A stretch of 64,000 nucleotides of DNA from DASXHY01 sp035552155 (GCA_035552155.1 DASZLX010000006.1:44392-108391); one strand, 5' to 3'. Positions 15,923 through 24,818 are shown, counted from the stretch's first letter. Notes: generated from the sequence alone by a model not told the origin. Made by a program: numbers and translations.

Positions 15923-17557
15923 TTAACTGATATCGCCAGTCGAATTAATGCCGTCAAAGATAGTATTCAGGGCATCGAAGATGGCGGAGCTAAACGTGCC
16001 GTTGCTGCAATTCGCATTGGCGTTGGCGGCCTGCAGGAGCTGCAACACGGTATAAGACGTGTTGTTTTGCAAACCAAGGACGGTTCCCAATGAGCCGACG
16101 TTGAAAACTTTGGCGCCCGTTCCGCCAGGCGTGATGTTAAATCCGAACTTCGAGACAGCGCTGCTGCCGCCGAGGTTGGAGCTGGTGAAATAACAAGCCA
16201 GAGCGCCGGCTAAAACCTGCGCATAGGTCTTTTGGCCTTTCACGCCGAAATCGGTGAGGAACAACGAGGCCACGGCGGCATTATTTTTGCCCGCCAGGTT
16301 TCCAAACATGCAGGGGAAATTGCTCGCGAGCCAATCCCCCAATGGAGCCGTGGTGGGCGCGCCGAGGATCAGCCCCTGGCCATTCTTGTTGTGCCAGAAA
16401 CCGATTGTCGCCGTGTCGCCACCGCTGAGGCTGATTTTGGGCGGCTGAGGATTCAGTTTCACGCTCGCGGTGCAATCATTTTCACAACCCGTACCAGAGA
16501 CAATTTTGATTATGATCGAGATAGGGCTGTTGGTATCGGTCCCGGCAGTCCAGGTAATGGTAGGAGTGCCCTGGCCGGCAGTGATGGTCCCATTGAGGAC
16601 GTTCCAGGCATAGGTGGCGCCCGGCCCGGCGTTCGCCACTGAAGCCGTGAGGTTCGGAGTTCCCACGATGGTCGTCGTTACCGACGGGGTGATGGTGCAA
16701 TTCGGCAGGCAATTGACGGTAATCGTTTGAACGAACGGATGCGTCACGCCGCAGGCGTCCACCGCGGACACCGTGCGCGTAATGATTTGCGGGCAGGTCC
16801 CATTGGTCGTCGCACTCACCGGTGTGACAATCACGGGAATCGGTCCGTTGCCACAGTCCTGGGTCGCAGCGATATCCTGAATTGTGTCGCTGGCACAATT
16901 CGTAATTGCGGCAGGAGCATTGAACGAGAGCTTGCAGAGGCAAGGCGGAGGCGGCTGGTTGGTCCCCTGAAGATTGGCCGAGAGGCTGTAAGAAGAAGCA
17001 TGGCTGCCCTTGATGGTCACCACTTCGGTCAGCGAATAGCCGGCCGGAAGCGCAATGCTGCCCGTCTTGACGCTCTGATACGTATTGCTCGCGTCAGGAG
17101 TCATGCCGTCGGCGCTGGTGATCGGAGTGCTCAACGCCGCGAGAGCGTTGCTCACATCATAGTAGGTATCGAACGAAATCGCGTCGCCCACGCCGTTGTT
17201 AAACGGGTGGCCGATGAAATTGGCAGTCAAATTGCCGGTAGTGGGGCCGAAGTTGTTATCGGAAAGAATAATTGTCAGATCGCTCCCCGAACCCAACGAA
17301 TCGGCGGTGATATCCAACTCCAAATTCGGATTCTGGGTCGAGCCCAACACCGGCTTGCTCTCGCCAGTCGTGATGACAAAGTCCCACGTGCTGCTGAAGC
17401 TGCCGTTGATGTAAGTTCCCGATCCGCCGGTCAATGTAATGGGTCCGGTGTTGGTGGTGCCATCGGAGATGATGAGAATTGGGTCCGCAAAGGCAGCCGC
17501 GCTCGCAATCATCATGGCGCTCAAAATGGCCATTTTCGATATTAACTGTTTTTTCAT
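15923..17557 (-). CDS. Secreted protein with duplicated N-domain, PKD-like domain and GFWHNKNGQ C-terminal domain
   Basis: A protein of 544 aa with the same signal peptide and N-terminal domain (residues 1-200) as the neighbour encoded at 13611-15317. After a HYR-like stretch (TITVNCLPNC) it has a PKD/Ig-like segment (GPGATYAWNVLNGTITAGQG). From about residue 379 comes a C-terminal domain starting GGDTATIGFWHNKNGQGLI, with LGDWLASNFPCMFGNLAG and a helical tail. That domain type recurs in secreted SdrD-B/PKD proteins of environmental bacteria; its function is unknown. There is no VPDG/PEP signal at the C-terminus. The pair looks like a tandem duplication with swapped C-terminal modules. Confidence 0.85.
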   Translation of the reverse strand: MKKQLISKMAILSAMMIASAAAFADPILIISDGTTNTGPITLTGGSGTYINGSFSSTWDFVITTGESKPVLGSTQNPNLELDITADSLGSGSDLTIILSDNNFGPTTGNLTANFIGHPFNNGVGDAISFDTYYDVSNALAALSTPITSADGMTPDASNTYQSVKTGSIALPAGYSLTEVVTIKGSHASSYSLSANLQGTNQPPPPCLCKLSFNAPAAITNCASDTIQDIAATQDCGNGPIPVIVTPVSATTNGTCPQIITRTVSAVDACGVTHPFVQTITVNCLPNCTITPSVTTTIVGTPNLTASVANAGPGATYAWNVLNGTITAGQGTPTITWTAGTDTNSPISIIIKIVSGTGCENDCTASVKLNPQPPKISLSGGDTATIGFWHNKNGQGLILGAPTTAPLGDWLASNFPCMFGNLAGKNNAAVASLFLTDFGVKGQKTYAQVLAGALACYFTSSNLGGSSAVSKFGFNITPGGTGAKVFNVGSLGTVLGLQNNTSYTVLQLLQAANANANCSNGTFSSAIFDALNTIFDGINSTGDIS

Positions 17558-17675
17558 AGTGTGTGTTGGATTGATCATTCGAAGGGTCGAACCTTTTGAA
17601 GGCTGTCTCCGTGCAATTACAGACTCATTTTTAGCCGCTGCAATTGGGAATCATTTTCAATGGAAACTGCATCCA

Positions 17676-17691
17676 GCATGGAGTGTTCCAC
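17676..17691 (-). promoter_or_regulatory. Candidate sigma-54 promoter of the GFWHNKNGQ paralogue
   Basis: On the minus strand the sequence is GTGGAACACTCCATGC-T, with GG-N10-GC spacing, 119 nt before the ATG. It is at the same place relative to the gene as the element at 15447-15462. Confidence 0.5.
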
Positions 17692-17787
17692 CACTCCAAA
17701 AAAAATTGCCCGACGCCTTAATCGTTTGATTTCACAATGTTTCTGGGAGGTCAGATTTCGTTTGCTCGTTTTAAAGGGGCGGCAAAT

Positions 17788-17824
17788 TGTTAAATGTTCC
17801 GACAGATTTCAGGTAATCCGACAA
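17788..17824. repeat. 37-bp direct repeat, copy 2
   Basis: The partner of 15558-15594, with one mismatch. It marks the upstream extent of the recognisable duplication. Confidence 0.85.
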
Positions 17825-18172
17825 TTGAATTCATTCTCTTCTCCAAAAACGCGATGATTTTGGCCGGAACCAGTCGGGCCGCCATGGAGGCGTATCGGGA
17901 TTTTTGCGGACAAAAGGCGTCTTTCCGGAAACCCGCTATTCCAAGACCGCTGCGGCGTTACCTTTGGCAAGAATCACCCTTGCGTAAATTGCGATCGCAA
18001 AAGCCGCAGGTCATTTAAACTGAGTAAACTGCAGAGCAAAGAAGAAGGACGAAGGACCAACGAAGAAAGAAGGTCGCGGGAGAAATAGTGAACCTTTTTT
18101 GCAACCGGTTCGTGGAAATTCCCGGCTGACAACTCGAACGCGGCCCCGCCACCAGTTCGAGGTAAAGGACGA

Positions 18173-18874
18173 CTATTGGCCGCCGGCTGCCAAACGGGGC
18201 TGAACGGCCCGCCTCACGCACTCGAGGCCGAGTAGGGAAGCACCCAAAAGAAGAATCGTCTCGGAACCGTCCGGCACTGCCGGTCCCCGGTCATCCGCCG
18301 GCGAGAAAGTCGTGGCCGTGGGATTTATCCAGCCGCTCAAATCACCCTGGTCAATGGATTCGATATGCGCCGCCGAAGCGTAAGGGCTGCATCCGGCCGC
18401 TGCGGTGCTGAGATAATCAAAATCATTCGCCGTAAGTCCGATGCCGGAAATTGTCATCGTCAATGAATCGCCATTACCAAACTGGCTTCCCGCTACCGTG
18501 CTGAACCCGAGCACAAGATCATACTTGCCGTCCGGACCCGCCTTGAAAGCATTCGCCCCGGTTTGAATGGAAGGATTTGAACCGGAGAGGGAAAAACTGA
18601 GGGCGGTGGGATCCATCGTCGGGTTCAGATTAAAATACCAGCCACTGACAAATTCATTGCCCACAAGATTCTTGGCCGTGAGGGTCAATTGAACTGTATT
18701 CGCCGATAAACCGTTGTCGCTGAAAACCGCCTGGAGCCACGGAGGAGTACCTCCCGGAGCCGCGCCGCCAGAGGCCTGCCCGAAATCGTAGGTGACCGTG
18801 GAAGCAGTTAATGGCAAAACACCGGCCGCCATCACGGCGGCCATTCCCGACAAAATTCGAAGCTTTGATTTCAT
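18173..18874 (-). CDS. Secreted protein with VPDGSET-type (VPDSG-CTERM-like) sorting signal
   Basis: A protein of 233 aa. It has a signal peptide (MAAVMAAGVLPLTAS), then a beta-rich body with few Cys that resembles other anonymous PEP-CTERM/VPDSG proteins (FSLSGSNPSI, LVLGFSTVAGSQFGNGDSLTMTISGIGLTANDF). The tail has VPDGSE followed by a hydrophobic helix (TILLLGASLLGLECV) and basic residues. The signal is imperfect: the helix contains Glu and Cys, and about ten residues follow the first Arg pair. It is nevertheless a plausible substrate of the exosortase encoded at 28106-29068. A sigma-54-like promoter precedes it at 18929-18944. Function is unknown. Confidence 0.82.
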   Translation of the reverse strand: MKSKLRILSGMAAVMAAGVLPLTASTVTYDFGQASGGAAPGGTPPWLQAVFSDNGLSANTVQLTLTAKNLVGNEFVSGWYFNLNPTMDPTALSFSLSGSNPSIQTGANAFKAGPDGKYDLVLGFSTVAGSQFGNGDSLTMTISGIGLTANDFDYLSTAAAGCSPYASAAHIESIDQGDLSGWINPTATTFSPADDRGPAVPDGSETILLLGASLLGLECVRRAVQPRLAAGGQ

Positions 18875-19244
18875 ACGACTTCCGCTTTCCCTATTGCTCT
18901 TTATTCAATTCCGTTCATCGATCATTTCGCAGGAAGCGGGCCAAAGGAGGAAGGCGGGAAGGTAGGTGTTAACCTCATGCCATTTAAATTACTGCCGTTA
19001 AACATGTTACACATATAAAAGTGATCCAGAATCTTCACAATGAGTATTTTTACTCTATGCCAAACAGCATAAAAGTGTAAAGTATTCCAACAAAAGGAAG
19101 GGGATAGGATATGAAAACGTCCTAACATTTTGAATATCAGCAACTAGAGTCGATAATATGGCCGGGAGCCTCTGATGGCAGTTTTCCGACGTTTTCTGAT
19201 TATCTTACACTGTCACTTTTACGTAACTTTGGGCGGAAAACCAG
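18875..19244. other. Intergenic region between the VPDGSET protein gene and prsR
   Basis: This 370-base gap is A/T-richer than its surroundings and encodes nothing convincing. It holds the sigma-54-like promoter at 18929-18944. The remainder shows no recognisable element. Confidence 0.6.
18929..18944 (-). promoter_or_regulatory. Candidate sigma-54 promoter of the VPDGSET protein gene
   Basis: On the minus strand the sequence is TTGGCCCGCTTCCTGC, one mismatch from TGGCAC at -24 and one from TTGC at -12, with the exact GG-N10-GC spacing. It is about 55 nt before the ATG. Confidence 0.6.
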
Positions 19245-20594
19245 CTATTCGCGCTTCAAACCCAGCTTATCCATCAACTCGTATAAAGTGGGCCGGCTGA
19301 CACCCAAATCGGTGGCTGCGGGAGCAATCTTACCGCCGTGTTTACGCAAGGCTTTTTGGATCATGTCGCGTTCCACAGCTTCCCTTGCTTCTTTCAAATT
19401 GGTGGCATGGGAACGCTCGGAAATGGCCTCCAGTTCCAAGTCGGCGGGGGTCAGTCGTTTGCCGTCGGCCATGATCACCGCGCGTTTCACGCGGTTATCC
19501 AACTCGCGGACATTGCCGGGCCAGGCATGGTCATTCAAGGCGCGGAAGGACTCATGATCGAAGGTCAAACCGTTCTTGCCAATTTTCGCCGCCGACCGTC
19601 GCAAAAATTCCTGGGCTAGCAGGCGAACGTCCGTTTCCCGCTCGCGCAATGGCGGCAGGTTGATGACCACCACTGCAAGGCGGTAAAATAAATCCTCACG
19701 AAAGCGTCCTTCGGCGATCGCCTTTTTCAAATCCACATTCGTCGCCGCCACCACGCGAGTGTCCACTTGAATCGGCTGCCTTCCACCGACGCGCTCGATG
19801 GTTCCTTCTTGCAGAAACCGCAGGAGTTTTACTTGAAGCAACGCGGGCAATTCTCCGATTTCATCCAAAAACAGCGTGCCCCCGCTAGCCGTCTCGATGC
19901 GGCCCTTGCGCTGCACATGCGCGCCGGTAAATGAACCTTTCTCATGGCCGAACAATTCGCTTTCCAGCAGGGTCTCGGGAATGGCGCTGCAATTGATGGC
20001 CACGAACGGTCCGTCTTTGCGATTGCTCCGTCGATGGATGCCCTGAGCCACCATCTCCTTGCCGGTGCCGCTTTCGCCCAGAACCAATACGGGCGCGTCG
20101 GAAGTCGCCACTTTGCGGATGGCAGTGAAGACTTGTTGCATTTGCGGGCTGGTGCCCAGCATGCCTTCAAACGTTTCGCCTTGAAGCTGCTGCATCTGGC
20201 GATATTCACGCTCCAAAGAGGCCACATGAAACGCGCGCTTAAGCAGGAGCTTCAATACTTCGAGGTCCGCGGGTTTGGGGAGAAAATCGTAGGCGCCGGC
20301 GCCAATCGCCTGCAACGCATTGGCCTTTTCTCCCTGGCCGCTGATGATGATGACCTTGGCGAGAGCGTCGCGGCCTAATATTTCCGACAGCGCCGCCAAA
20401 CCTTCCACCGGCTCGGCCGGGCGGGGGGGAAGACCCAAGTCCAGCAACACCACGTGCGGCTGCTGCTCGGAAAGAAGCTGCAACGCCGTGGGGCGGTCTT
20501 CGGCCAGGAAGATTTCGTAATCCTGGGTCAAGCCCCACTTCATCTGGGTCCGGATTTCCTCGTCGTCATCTACAATGAGCAATCGTGGTTTCAT
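19245..20594 (-). CDS. prsR: PrsR-type sigma-54-dependent response regulator
   Basis: A protein of 449 aa. A receiver domain (LLIVDDDEE, phospho-acceptor Asp52 in VVLLDLGLPP) is followed by a sigma-54-interacting AAA+ domain: Walker A GESGTGKE at 173-180, a GSFTGA loop at 220-225 (Ser in place of the common Ala) and FLDEIGELP as Walker B. A Fis-type helix-turn-helix ends the protein (GGKIAPAATDLGVSRPTLYELM). This layout and the start MKPRLLIVDDDEEIRTQMKWGL match the PEP-CTERM-box regulator family PrsR. It should activate the -24/-12 promoters of surface-protein and EPS genes. It lies 7 nt after prsK and is the phosphorylation partner of that kinase. Confidence 0.93.
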   Translation of the reverse strand: MKPRLLIVDDDEEIRTQMKWGLTQDYEIFLAEDRPTALQLLSEQQPHVVLLDLGLPPRPAEPVEGLAALSEILGRDALAKVIIISGQGEKANALQAIGAGAYDFLPKPADLEVLKLLLKRAFHVASLEREYRQMQQLQGETFEGMLGTSPQMQQVFTAIRKVATSDAPVLVLGESGTGKEMVAQGIHRRSNRKDGPFVAINCSAIPETLLESELFGHEKGSFTGAHVQRKGRIETASGGTLFLDEIGELPALLQVKLLRFLQEGTIERVGGRQPIQVDTRVVAATNVDLKKAIAEGRFREDLFYRLAVVVINLPPLRERETDVRLLAQEFLRRSAAKIGKNGLTFDHESFRALNDHAWPGNVRELDNRVKRAVIMADGKRLTPADLELEAISERSHATNLKEAREAVERDMIQKALRKHGGKIAPAATDLGVSRPTLYELMDKLGLKRE

Positions 20595-20601
20595 TCAATT
20601 T

Positions 20602-22707
20602 TTACGCCGGCGCGGGCAACAGGATGCGAAAAGTGGTGCCTTTGTTCAGTTCGCTTTGCACCTCGATTTTTCCGTGATGCGCTTCGACAATCATTTTGCA
20701 CTGAAACATCCCAATGCCAATACCTTGTTTTTTCGTGGTTTGAAAGGGCCGGAACAGGGAACGCTGGATGAATTCCGGCGCCATGCCGCAACCGCTGTCG
20801 GAAACGCTCAATATCACCCAGCCATTGAGCTGCGCGGTCTCGACGCGAATCTGGCCCCGGGCATTGATGGCGTCCCGCGCGTTCAACGCCAGGTTCACCA
20901 CCACATTTTGAATGTGCGCCGGGTCCAGCCGGACTTTCGGCAGCGGACGAAATTCCTTCACCAGCTCCACGGCGGGCGAGGCCTGCAGGCACTTGAGCGC
21001 TTCGTTCACCATCGTATTCAAATCCGTCTCGATGGGCTGGATGGAAATTTCCTCGCGTAACAAACTCAATCGCCGGATGAGATCGTTGATGTGGGAAACC
21101 GTCTTGGAAATTCCCCGCAAGGCGTCCTCGCGGAACTGCGGATCATTGAAATGGATGGGCAGGTTCTGCAGCATCAACGACAGCGTGGAGGCCGTGTTTT
21201 TCAAATCGTGCACAAAAAAGGCGGACATCGCCTGGAAGGCTTCCAATTGCTTCGCCTGTGAAAGACGCTGAGACAATTTGATGTTGAGCAAATTCGCCGC
21301 CACCTGGTCGCCGATGGACTTGAGCAGATCCAAGTCCTGAAGTGAAAAGCGTTCGCCACTGACACGGTCGCCCAGCATCATCACCCCCAGCAATTCGCCG
21401 CCGGCAACGAGCGGAACGCAAACGCGGTTTCCACCTTTGCCAAAATCATCCGGCTGCAACCGCCGGAGCGTGACCGCCCACTTATCCGCGGAGGCATCCA
21501 GATCGATCGGGGCCGGATGGGCGGCGAGGATGGCCATGGTCTGGGCCGTTTCGTCCGCGTCGAGTTCGAGTTCGCTGGCGCGTGGGCCGGTCAGGGACGT
21601 GGAAGCCGCCAACCCCAGTTTTCCCTGGCCCTCTTCAATCAGCCAAACAGTGACGGAAAGCGCCTGGAAGATTTCTGAAACAATTTTGACAATTTCCACC
21701 GACAAATCCTTGGGATCCATCTGGCGTGCGGTTCCCTGGGTAAATTTCTGCCAGACCATCCGGTAATCATAAAACGGCCTTTGAAAGTGCTGGCTGATGA
21801 AACGGCGGGTGCGCAATCGCACGCGGTCCGACAACAAGACGAGCGTCAACAGCACCAGCGCGATGAGGATGATAAACGCCTTGAGCGTGAAAGACGCATC
21901 GCTTCCAAAAAACGCGACGATTTTCGACAACACTCCGACCACGAACAAGTAAAGGCCGGCCGTCACCACCGTGATGGAACTGGACAGGAGAGAGCGCGAG
22001 GGATAGACGTCCACTTCAAAATGGCCCTCGCGCAAAAGCGAGCGCAGAATCAAAGCCCCCCCCAGCAAAAGCGCCACGGCGTTGACCGCCTGCAAGGACA
22101 GTTCCGTCTCATGAAACAACACCGCCTGGCTGCTGCTGTAGGCGCGGACGGTAAATATCACCGCTAAACCCAATACCATGAATTTGATCCGCCAACGCAT
22201 CGTGCCGGTGGCGGCGGAATAGGTGCGTTCGAGATTCATCAGCACCAGTACAGAGACCACCAATACCAGCAGATTGAGAAGAAACCCGGCCATCGCCATT
22301 CGGAACGTTCCCGGGTGGCCAATGTCGCCTTCCAGGAACGGCAGCATCAATTGGCCTCGTAACAACGCGACGAAGACCACCGGCAGAAGGACGGACGCAA
22401 GAAGAGGATACCGCCATTTTTTTAAAAACTCCGCATAGCTTCCCCGGGCGTAGGCCATGCTGAACGAGAGCCAGATTCCCGGCAGGGCGGACATGGCGGC
22501 CATTCTCCATTTCTCCCAATAAATCATTTCCTCCGGCACCGAAGCACAGGAGGCAAGACCGAGGAAGAGGCTTTCGACTGCCAGCACGATCATCCCGCTG
22601 GAAAATATCCAGTGCGCCAGGGAACGGCGCCGGGCCCATACTACCGTCGATGCAAGGGCCATACCCGCCAGTGCCGCCGCAAAATCGAGAATGGCGATTT
22701 TGATCAT
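20602..22707 (-). CDS. prsK: PrsK-type membrane histidine kinase of the PEP-CTERM/exosortase system
   Basis: A protein of 701 aa. The N-terminal part has about eight hydrophobic helices (from IAILDFAAALAGMALA to FIILIALVLLTLVLLSDRV), a layout typical of PrsK. A GAF-like domain follows (residues of about 340-470, PLVAGGELLGVMMLGDR). Then come a HisKA-like segment with His500 in FFVHDLKNTASTLSLML and a HATPase domain (NVVVNLALNARDAIN, SDSGCGM, FRPFQTTKKQGIGIGM). It senses an unknown signal and should phosphorylate PrsR, encoded directly downstream. The ATG at 22707 is used rather than an in-frame TTG at 22758, because the first membrane helix starts right after it. Confidence 0.92.
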   Translation of the reverse strand: MIKIAILDFAAALAGMALASTVVWARRRSLAHWIFSSGMIVLAVESLFLGLASCASVPEEMIYWEKWRMAAMSALPGIWLSFSMAYARGSYAEFLKKWRYPLLASVLLPVVFVALLRGQLMLPFLEGDIGHPGTFRMAMAGFLLNLLVLVVSVLVLMNLERTYSAATGTMRWRIKFMVLGLAVIFTVRAYSSSQAVLFHETELSLQAVNAVALLLGGALILRSLLREGHFEVDVYPSRSLLSSSITVVTAGLYLFVVGVLSKIVAFFGSDASFTLKAFIILIALVLLTLVLLSDRVRLRTRRFISQHFQRPFYDYRMVWQKFTQGTARQMDPKDLSVEIVKIVSEIFQALSVTVWLIEEGQGKLGLAASTSLTGPRASELELDADETAQTMAILAAHPAPIDLDASADKWAVTLRRLQPDDFGKGGNRVCVPLVAGGELLGVMMLGDRVSGERFSLQDLDLLKSIGDQVAANLLNIKLSQRLSQAKQLEAFQAMSAFFVHDLKNTASTLSLMLQNLPIHFNDPQFREDALRGISKTVSHINDLIRRLSLLREEISIQPIETDLNTMVNEALKCLQASPAVELVKEFRPLPKVRLDPAHIQNVVVNLALNARDAINARGQIRVETAQLNGWVILSVSDSGCGMAPEFIQRSLFRPFQTTKKQGIGIGMFQCKMIVEAHHGKIEVQSELNKGTTFRILLPAPA

Positions 22708-22838
22708 ATCGGGCAACCGTGTTCGAAAGCGCACCGCGTGCCTCCCACGCTTTCGCAAGCTGTTTGAAGATTCTGTGGGAAACGAGCCTGCGCGAGAAGT
22801 AAATTAAGCGAGAACCGGCGCGCCGGCGGAGGGGTCCT

Positions 22839-22875
22839 AAAAAAACGTTGAGGGCGGGATTTGAATCCCGCCCTC
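22839..22875 (-). terminator. Rho-independent terminator of the VPDGG protein gene
   Basis: A perfect 11-bp stem (GAGGGCGGGAT / ATCCCGCCCTC) with loop TTGA is followed on the minus strand by seven T residues. It is 36 nt after the stop codon at 22912. Confidence 0.9.
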
Positions 22876-22911
22876 TCCGTTACTTAAAAACCGAACGTTG
22901 AGCTAGCCTGA

Positions 22912-23619
22912 TTAGGCCTTGGCGAAGCGCTTGCGCAGCAAAGCCAGGCTGGACAGGGCCGAACCGAGCAACACCAAGGTGGTGCCGCCGTCCGGAACCG
23001 TCGTGAGGCTGCCGTCAAGGCTCAGATATGCACCGGCGCGAGCGCCGCTGGCAGTAGTGCCAGTCAGAGTGAAGACCGCAGTCTCTGAATACAGGCCGGG
23101 GGCCGTGATCGCACCATTACCGACGTAGTTATAATTGCCTAATCCATTCGGAGCGATAGGACCACTCGCCGAGATCAAGGTGGTCGTAGCACCGGCATTC
23201 AACGAGCTGTAATACGTGCTGAAGGTCACTGTCCCGCCAGCCGTATTAGCGCCACCGGTCACCTGAGAAATGGCATGACCAGAAGTGGGGCCGTAGCCGG
23301 TGCCGAAGAACGTCACCGTCAGCGTGGATCCGGCGCCGCCGGCACCAAGATATTGTGCGTTTGAAATGTCGATGTCCAAGGTCGGAAAGGTCGCGCTATT
23401 GGCGCCGAACGGCGGGTTCGCCGTGCCGGTCGCAATCAGGAACGTCCAATCACCAACCGCACCATTCTGCGTGATAGCGCCGGAGGTGCTGGAAAGCGTG
23501 ACGGTGTGACCGTTGCTATCAGTAATGGTCAATCCCTGGTTAAACGCCGCTGCATTCGCAGACGCCGCGAGGGCCATTGCGGCCGCTGCGGCCATCGTTG
23601 TTTTGAGAATTTGTTTCAT
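22912..23619 (-). CDS. VPDGG (VPDSG-CTERM-like) exosortase-sorted surface protein
   Basis: A protein of 235 aa with a signal peptide (residues 1-23, AASANA). The body, up to about residue 205, aligns by eye with the N-terminal domain of the two duplicated proteins at 13.6-17.6 kb: WTFLIATG matches WDFVITTG, then GSTLTVTFFGTGYGPTSG, VTFSTYYSSLN and LYSETAVFTLTG follow in the same order. The C-terminus is a textbook sorting signal: VPDGGTT, then LVLLGSALSSLALL, then RKRFAKA. It is therefore predicted to be processed by the exosortase and exposed at the surface. It is expressed alone, with a strong sigma-54 promoter match upstream and a strong terminator downstream. Confidence 0.9.
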   Translation of the reverse strand: MKQILKTTMAAAAAMALAASANAAAFNQGLTITDSNGHTVTLSSTSGAITQNGAVGDWTFLIATGTANPPFGANSATFPTLDIDISNAQYLGAGGAGSTLTVTFFGTGYGPTSGHAISQVTGGANTAGGTVTFSTYYSSLNAGATTTLISASGPIAPNGLGNYNYVGNGAITAPGLYSETAVFTLTGTTASGARAGAYLSLDGSLTTVPDGGTTLVLLGSALSSLALLRKRFAKA

Positions 23620-23897
23620 ATTTTTATAGTTTGTTAACGTTCGGTTTCCGTCCTTTTAGCGAAAGCCGTGCCAAGCTCAAAACGCTCCCACCGATAATCT
23701 CGTAATTCACTTATATTAAGCAACATACGGTTATTTTTTGCTTTTCTTAGTGCGGCCACTCATTGCCAATATCCGTAAAGAAAACCGACTCTCTGAAGGT
23801 TCTAGCACCTGCGGGACCGAGAAACATCAATAAAACCAAGGAAATCGAAGCAAATCGCCCAAAGTGTAAGCCAGCGCGACACCTATAGGCTTCAAAA
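23620..23897. other. Intergenic region upstream of the VPDGG protein gene
   Basis: Apart from the sigma-54 promoter at 23659-23674, these roughly 280 bases carry no gene or repeat that I can support. Confidence 0.5.
23659..23674 (-). promoter_or_regulatory. Sigma-54 (-24/-12) promoter of the VPDGG protein gene
   Basis: On the minus strand the sequence is TTGGCACGGCTTTCGC-T. It differs from the TGGCAC-N5-TTGC consensus at a single position and sits about 40 nt before the ATG. It is the best such match found in the window. Confidence 0.75.
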
Positions 23898-24716
23898 TCA
23901 CTTGATTAATCGATAAAAAGCCCTTCCGGAGCCCATACCGTTGGTCACCACGAACCGCCCGGAAACCTCCACCGGAGCCGTAGGCACGTTCGCCCAGGCC
24001 GCCGGCTTCAAAGAAGGAGTGGTCTGCAGCGTGTAGCCAGTGGCCCCATTGGTCCAGGAAAGGATTGCATTGGTTTGCTGTCGCGCGATGGATAGAAGCA
24101 CCGGAGCCGTGGTGATGGTCAGGCTCCAACCGCCCGTTATTACCCCCGAATCGCCTCCGTTATCGTCAACGATATATAGATTCCAAGTCCCGTTCGGTTC
24201 GGTATTTTGGAAATTGGCAAGGAATGGGCCCATCAAATCGGCGGTCTTCGGCGCGGGCGCCGGAAAGTCGAACGGGAAAGCGCTGGCAAAACCCTGGGTG
24301 GGCTTGAAAGTGCCGGAAACGAGCTCACTATCGGTTGGCAAAGACGCCCCGGCGTCGTCATCCAAGGTCAAATCAATGTTCGTGACCGGGATCTTGGTCG
24401 CCTGCCCACCCACATTTGAAAACACAATGGCGTTCTGCCCCTGCGGCCCCACCAGCACGATATCCACATCGCTCGGAAAGGTATGCGCAAAGCCAAACAG
24501 CGATACGGTGACCTTCGTGATCAGCGTGCCATCGAGACCGGTAACGAGGTTGGTGGAGGGATACGGCGTCGCCACCGTCGGCGGACTGTCACTGTCATTG
24601 ATCACAATGGTGTTGGTATTGGAAAAAGTCGCTGTGGCGGCGGAGGCCGAAGCAATTCCGACCAAAAGGGTGGCCGTCAGCAAAACAGGAATAACAGGAA
24701 TGGTACGTAGGTGCAT
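23898..24716 (-). CDS. Secreted P-domain (proprotein-convertase-like) protein
   Basis: A protein of 272 aa with a signal peptide (PVIPVLLTATLLVGIASASAA). The main domain is a P-proprotein-like beta-sandwich: INDSDSPPTVATPYPS, ITKVTVSLFGFAHTFPSDVD, IVLVGPQGQNAIV, then NGTWNLYIVDDNGGDSGVI and WSLTI. The C-terminal 65 residues are the short module common in verrucomicrobial secreted proteins (ILSWTNGATGYTLQTTPSL.., ending SGRAFYRLIK). There is no protease domain and no VPDG signal. P domains usually stabilise or target a partner enzyme; here it stands alone and its role is unknown. Confidence 0.85.
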   Translation of the reverse strand: MHLRTIPVIPVLLTATLLVGIASASAATATFSNTNTIVINDSDSPPTVATPYPSTNLVTGLDGTLITKVTVSLFGFAHTFPSDVDIVLVGPQGQNAIVFSNVGGQATKIPVTNIDLTLDDDAGASLPTDSELVSGTFKPTQGFASAFPFDFPAPAPKTADLMGPFLANFQNTEPNGTWNLYIVDDNGGDSGVITGGWSLTITTAPVLLSIARQQTNAILSWTNGATGYTLQTTPSLKPAAWANVPTAPVEVSGRFVVTNGMGSGRAFYRLIK

Positions 24717-24818
24717 ATTATTGAAATGAAATAGGGAAATCTAACGCTTCCGAGGGTGGCAACCCACCGCCGCCGGACGGATAACGCCCCGGCGGACGGT
24801 TCGATGCTGCGGGACAAA

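Larger units (their letters stand above)
17558..18172. other. Intergenic region upstream of the paralogue
   Basis: This 615-base gap has no gene I can support. It contains a sigma-54-like promoter (17676-17691), the second 37-bp direct-repeat copy (17788-17824) and, from about 17830 to 18172, sequence in which I see nothing recognisable. Confidence 0.6.

Noticed and set aside
22850..22875. tRNA-like 3' end (GATTTGAATCCC)
   Set aside because: It is one arm of a perfect 11-bp terminator stem followed by a T-tract; no acceptor, D or anticodon stems are around it.
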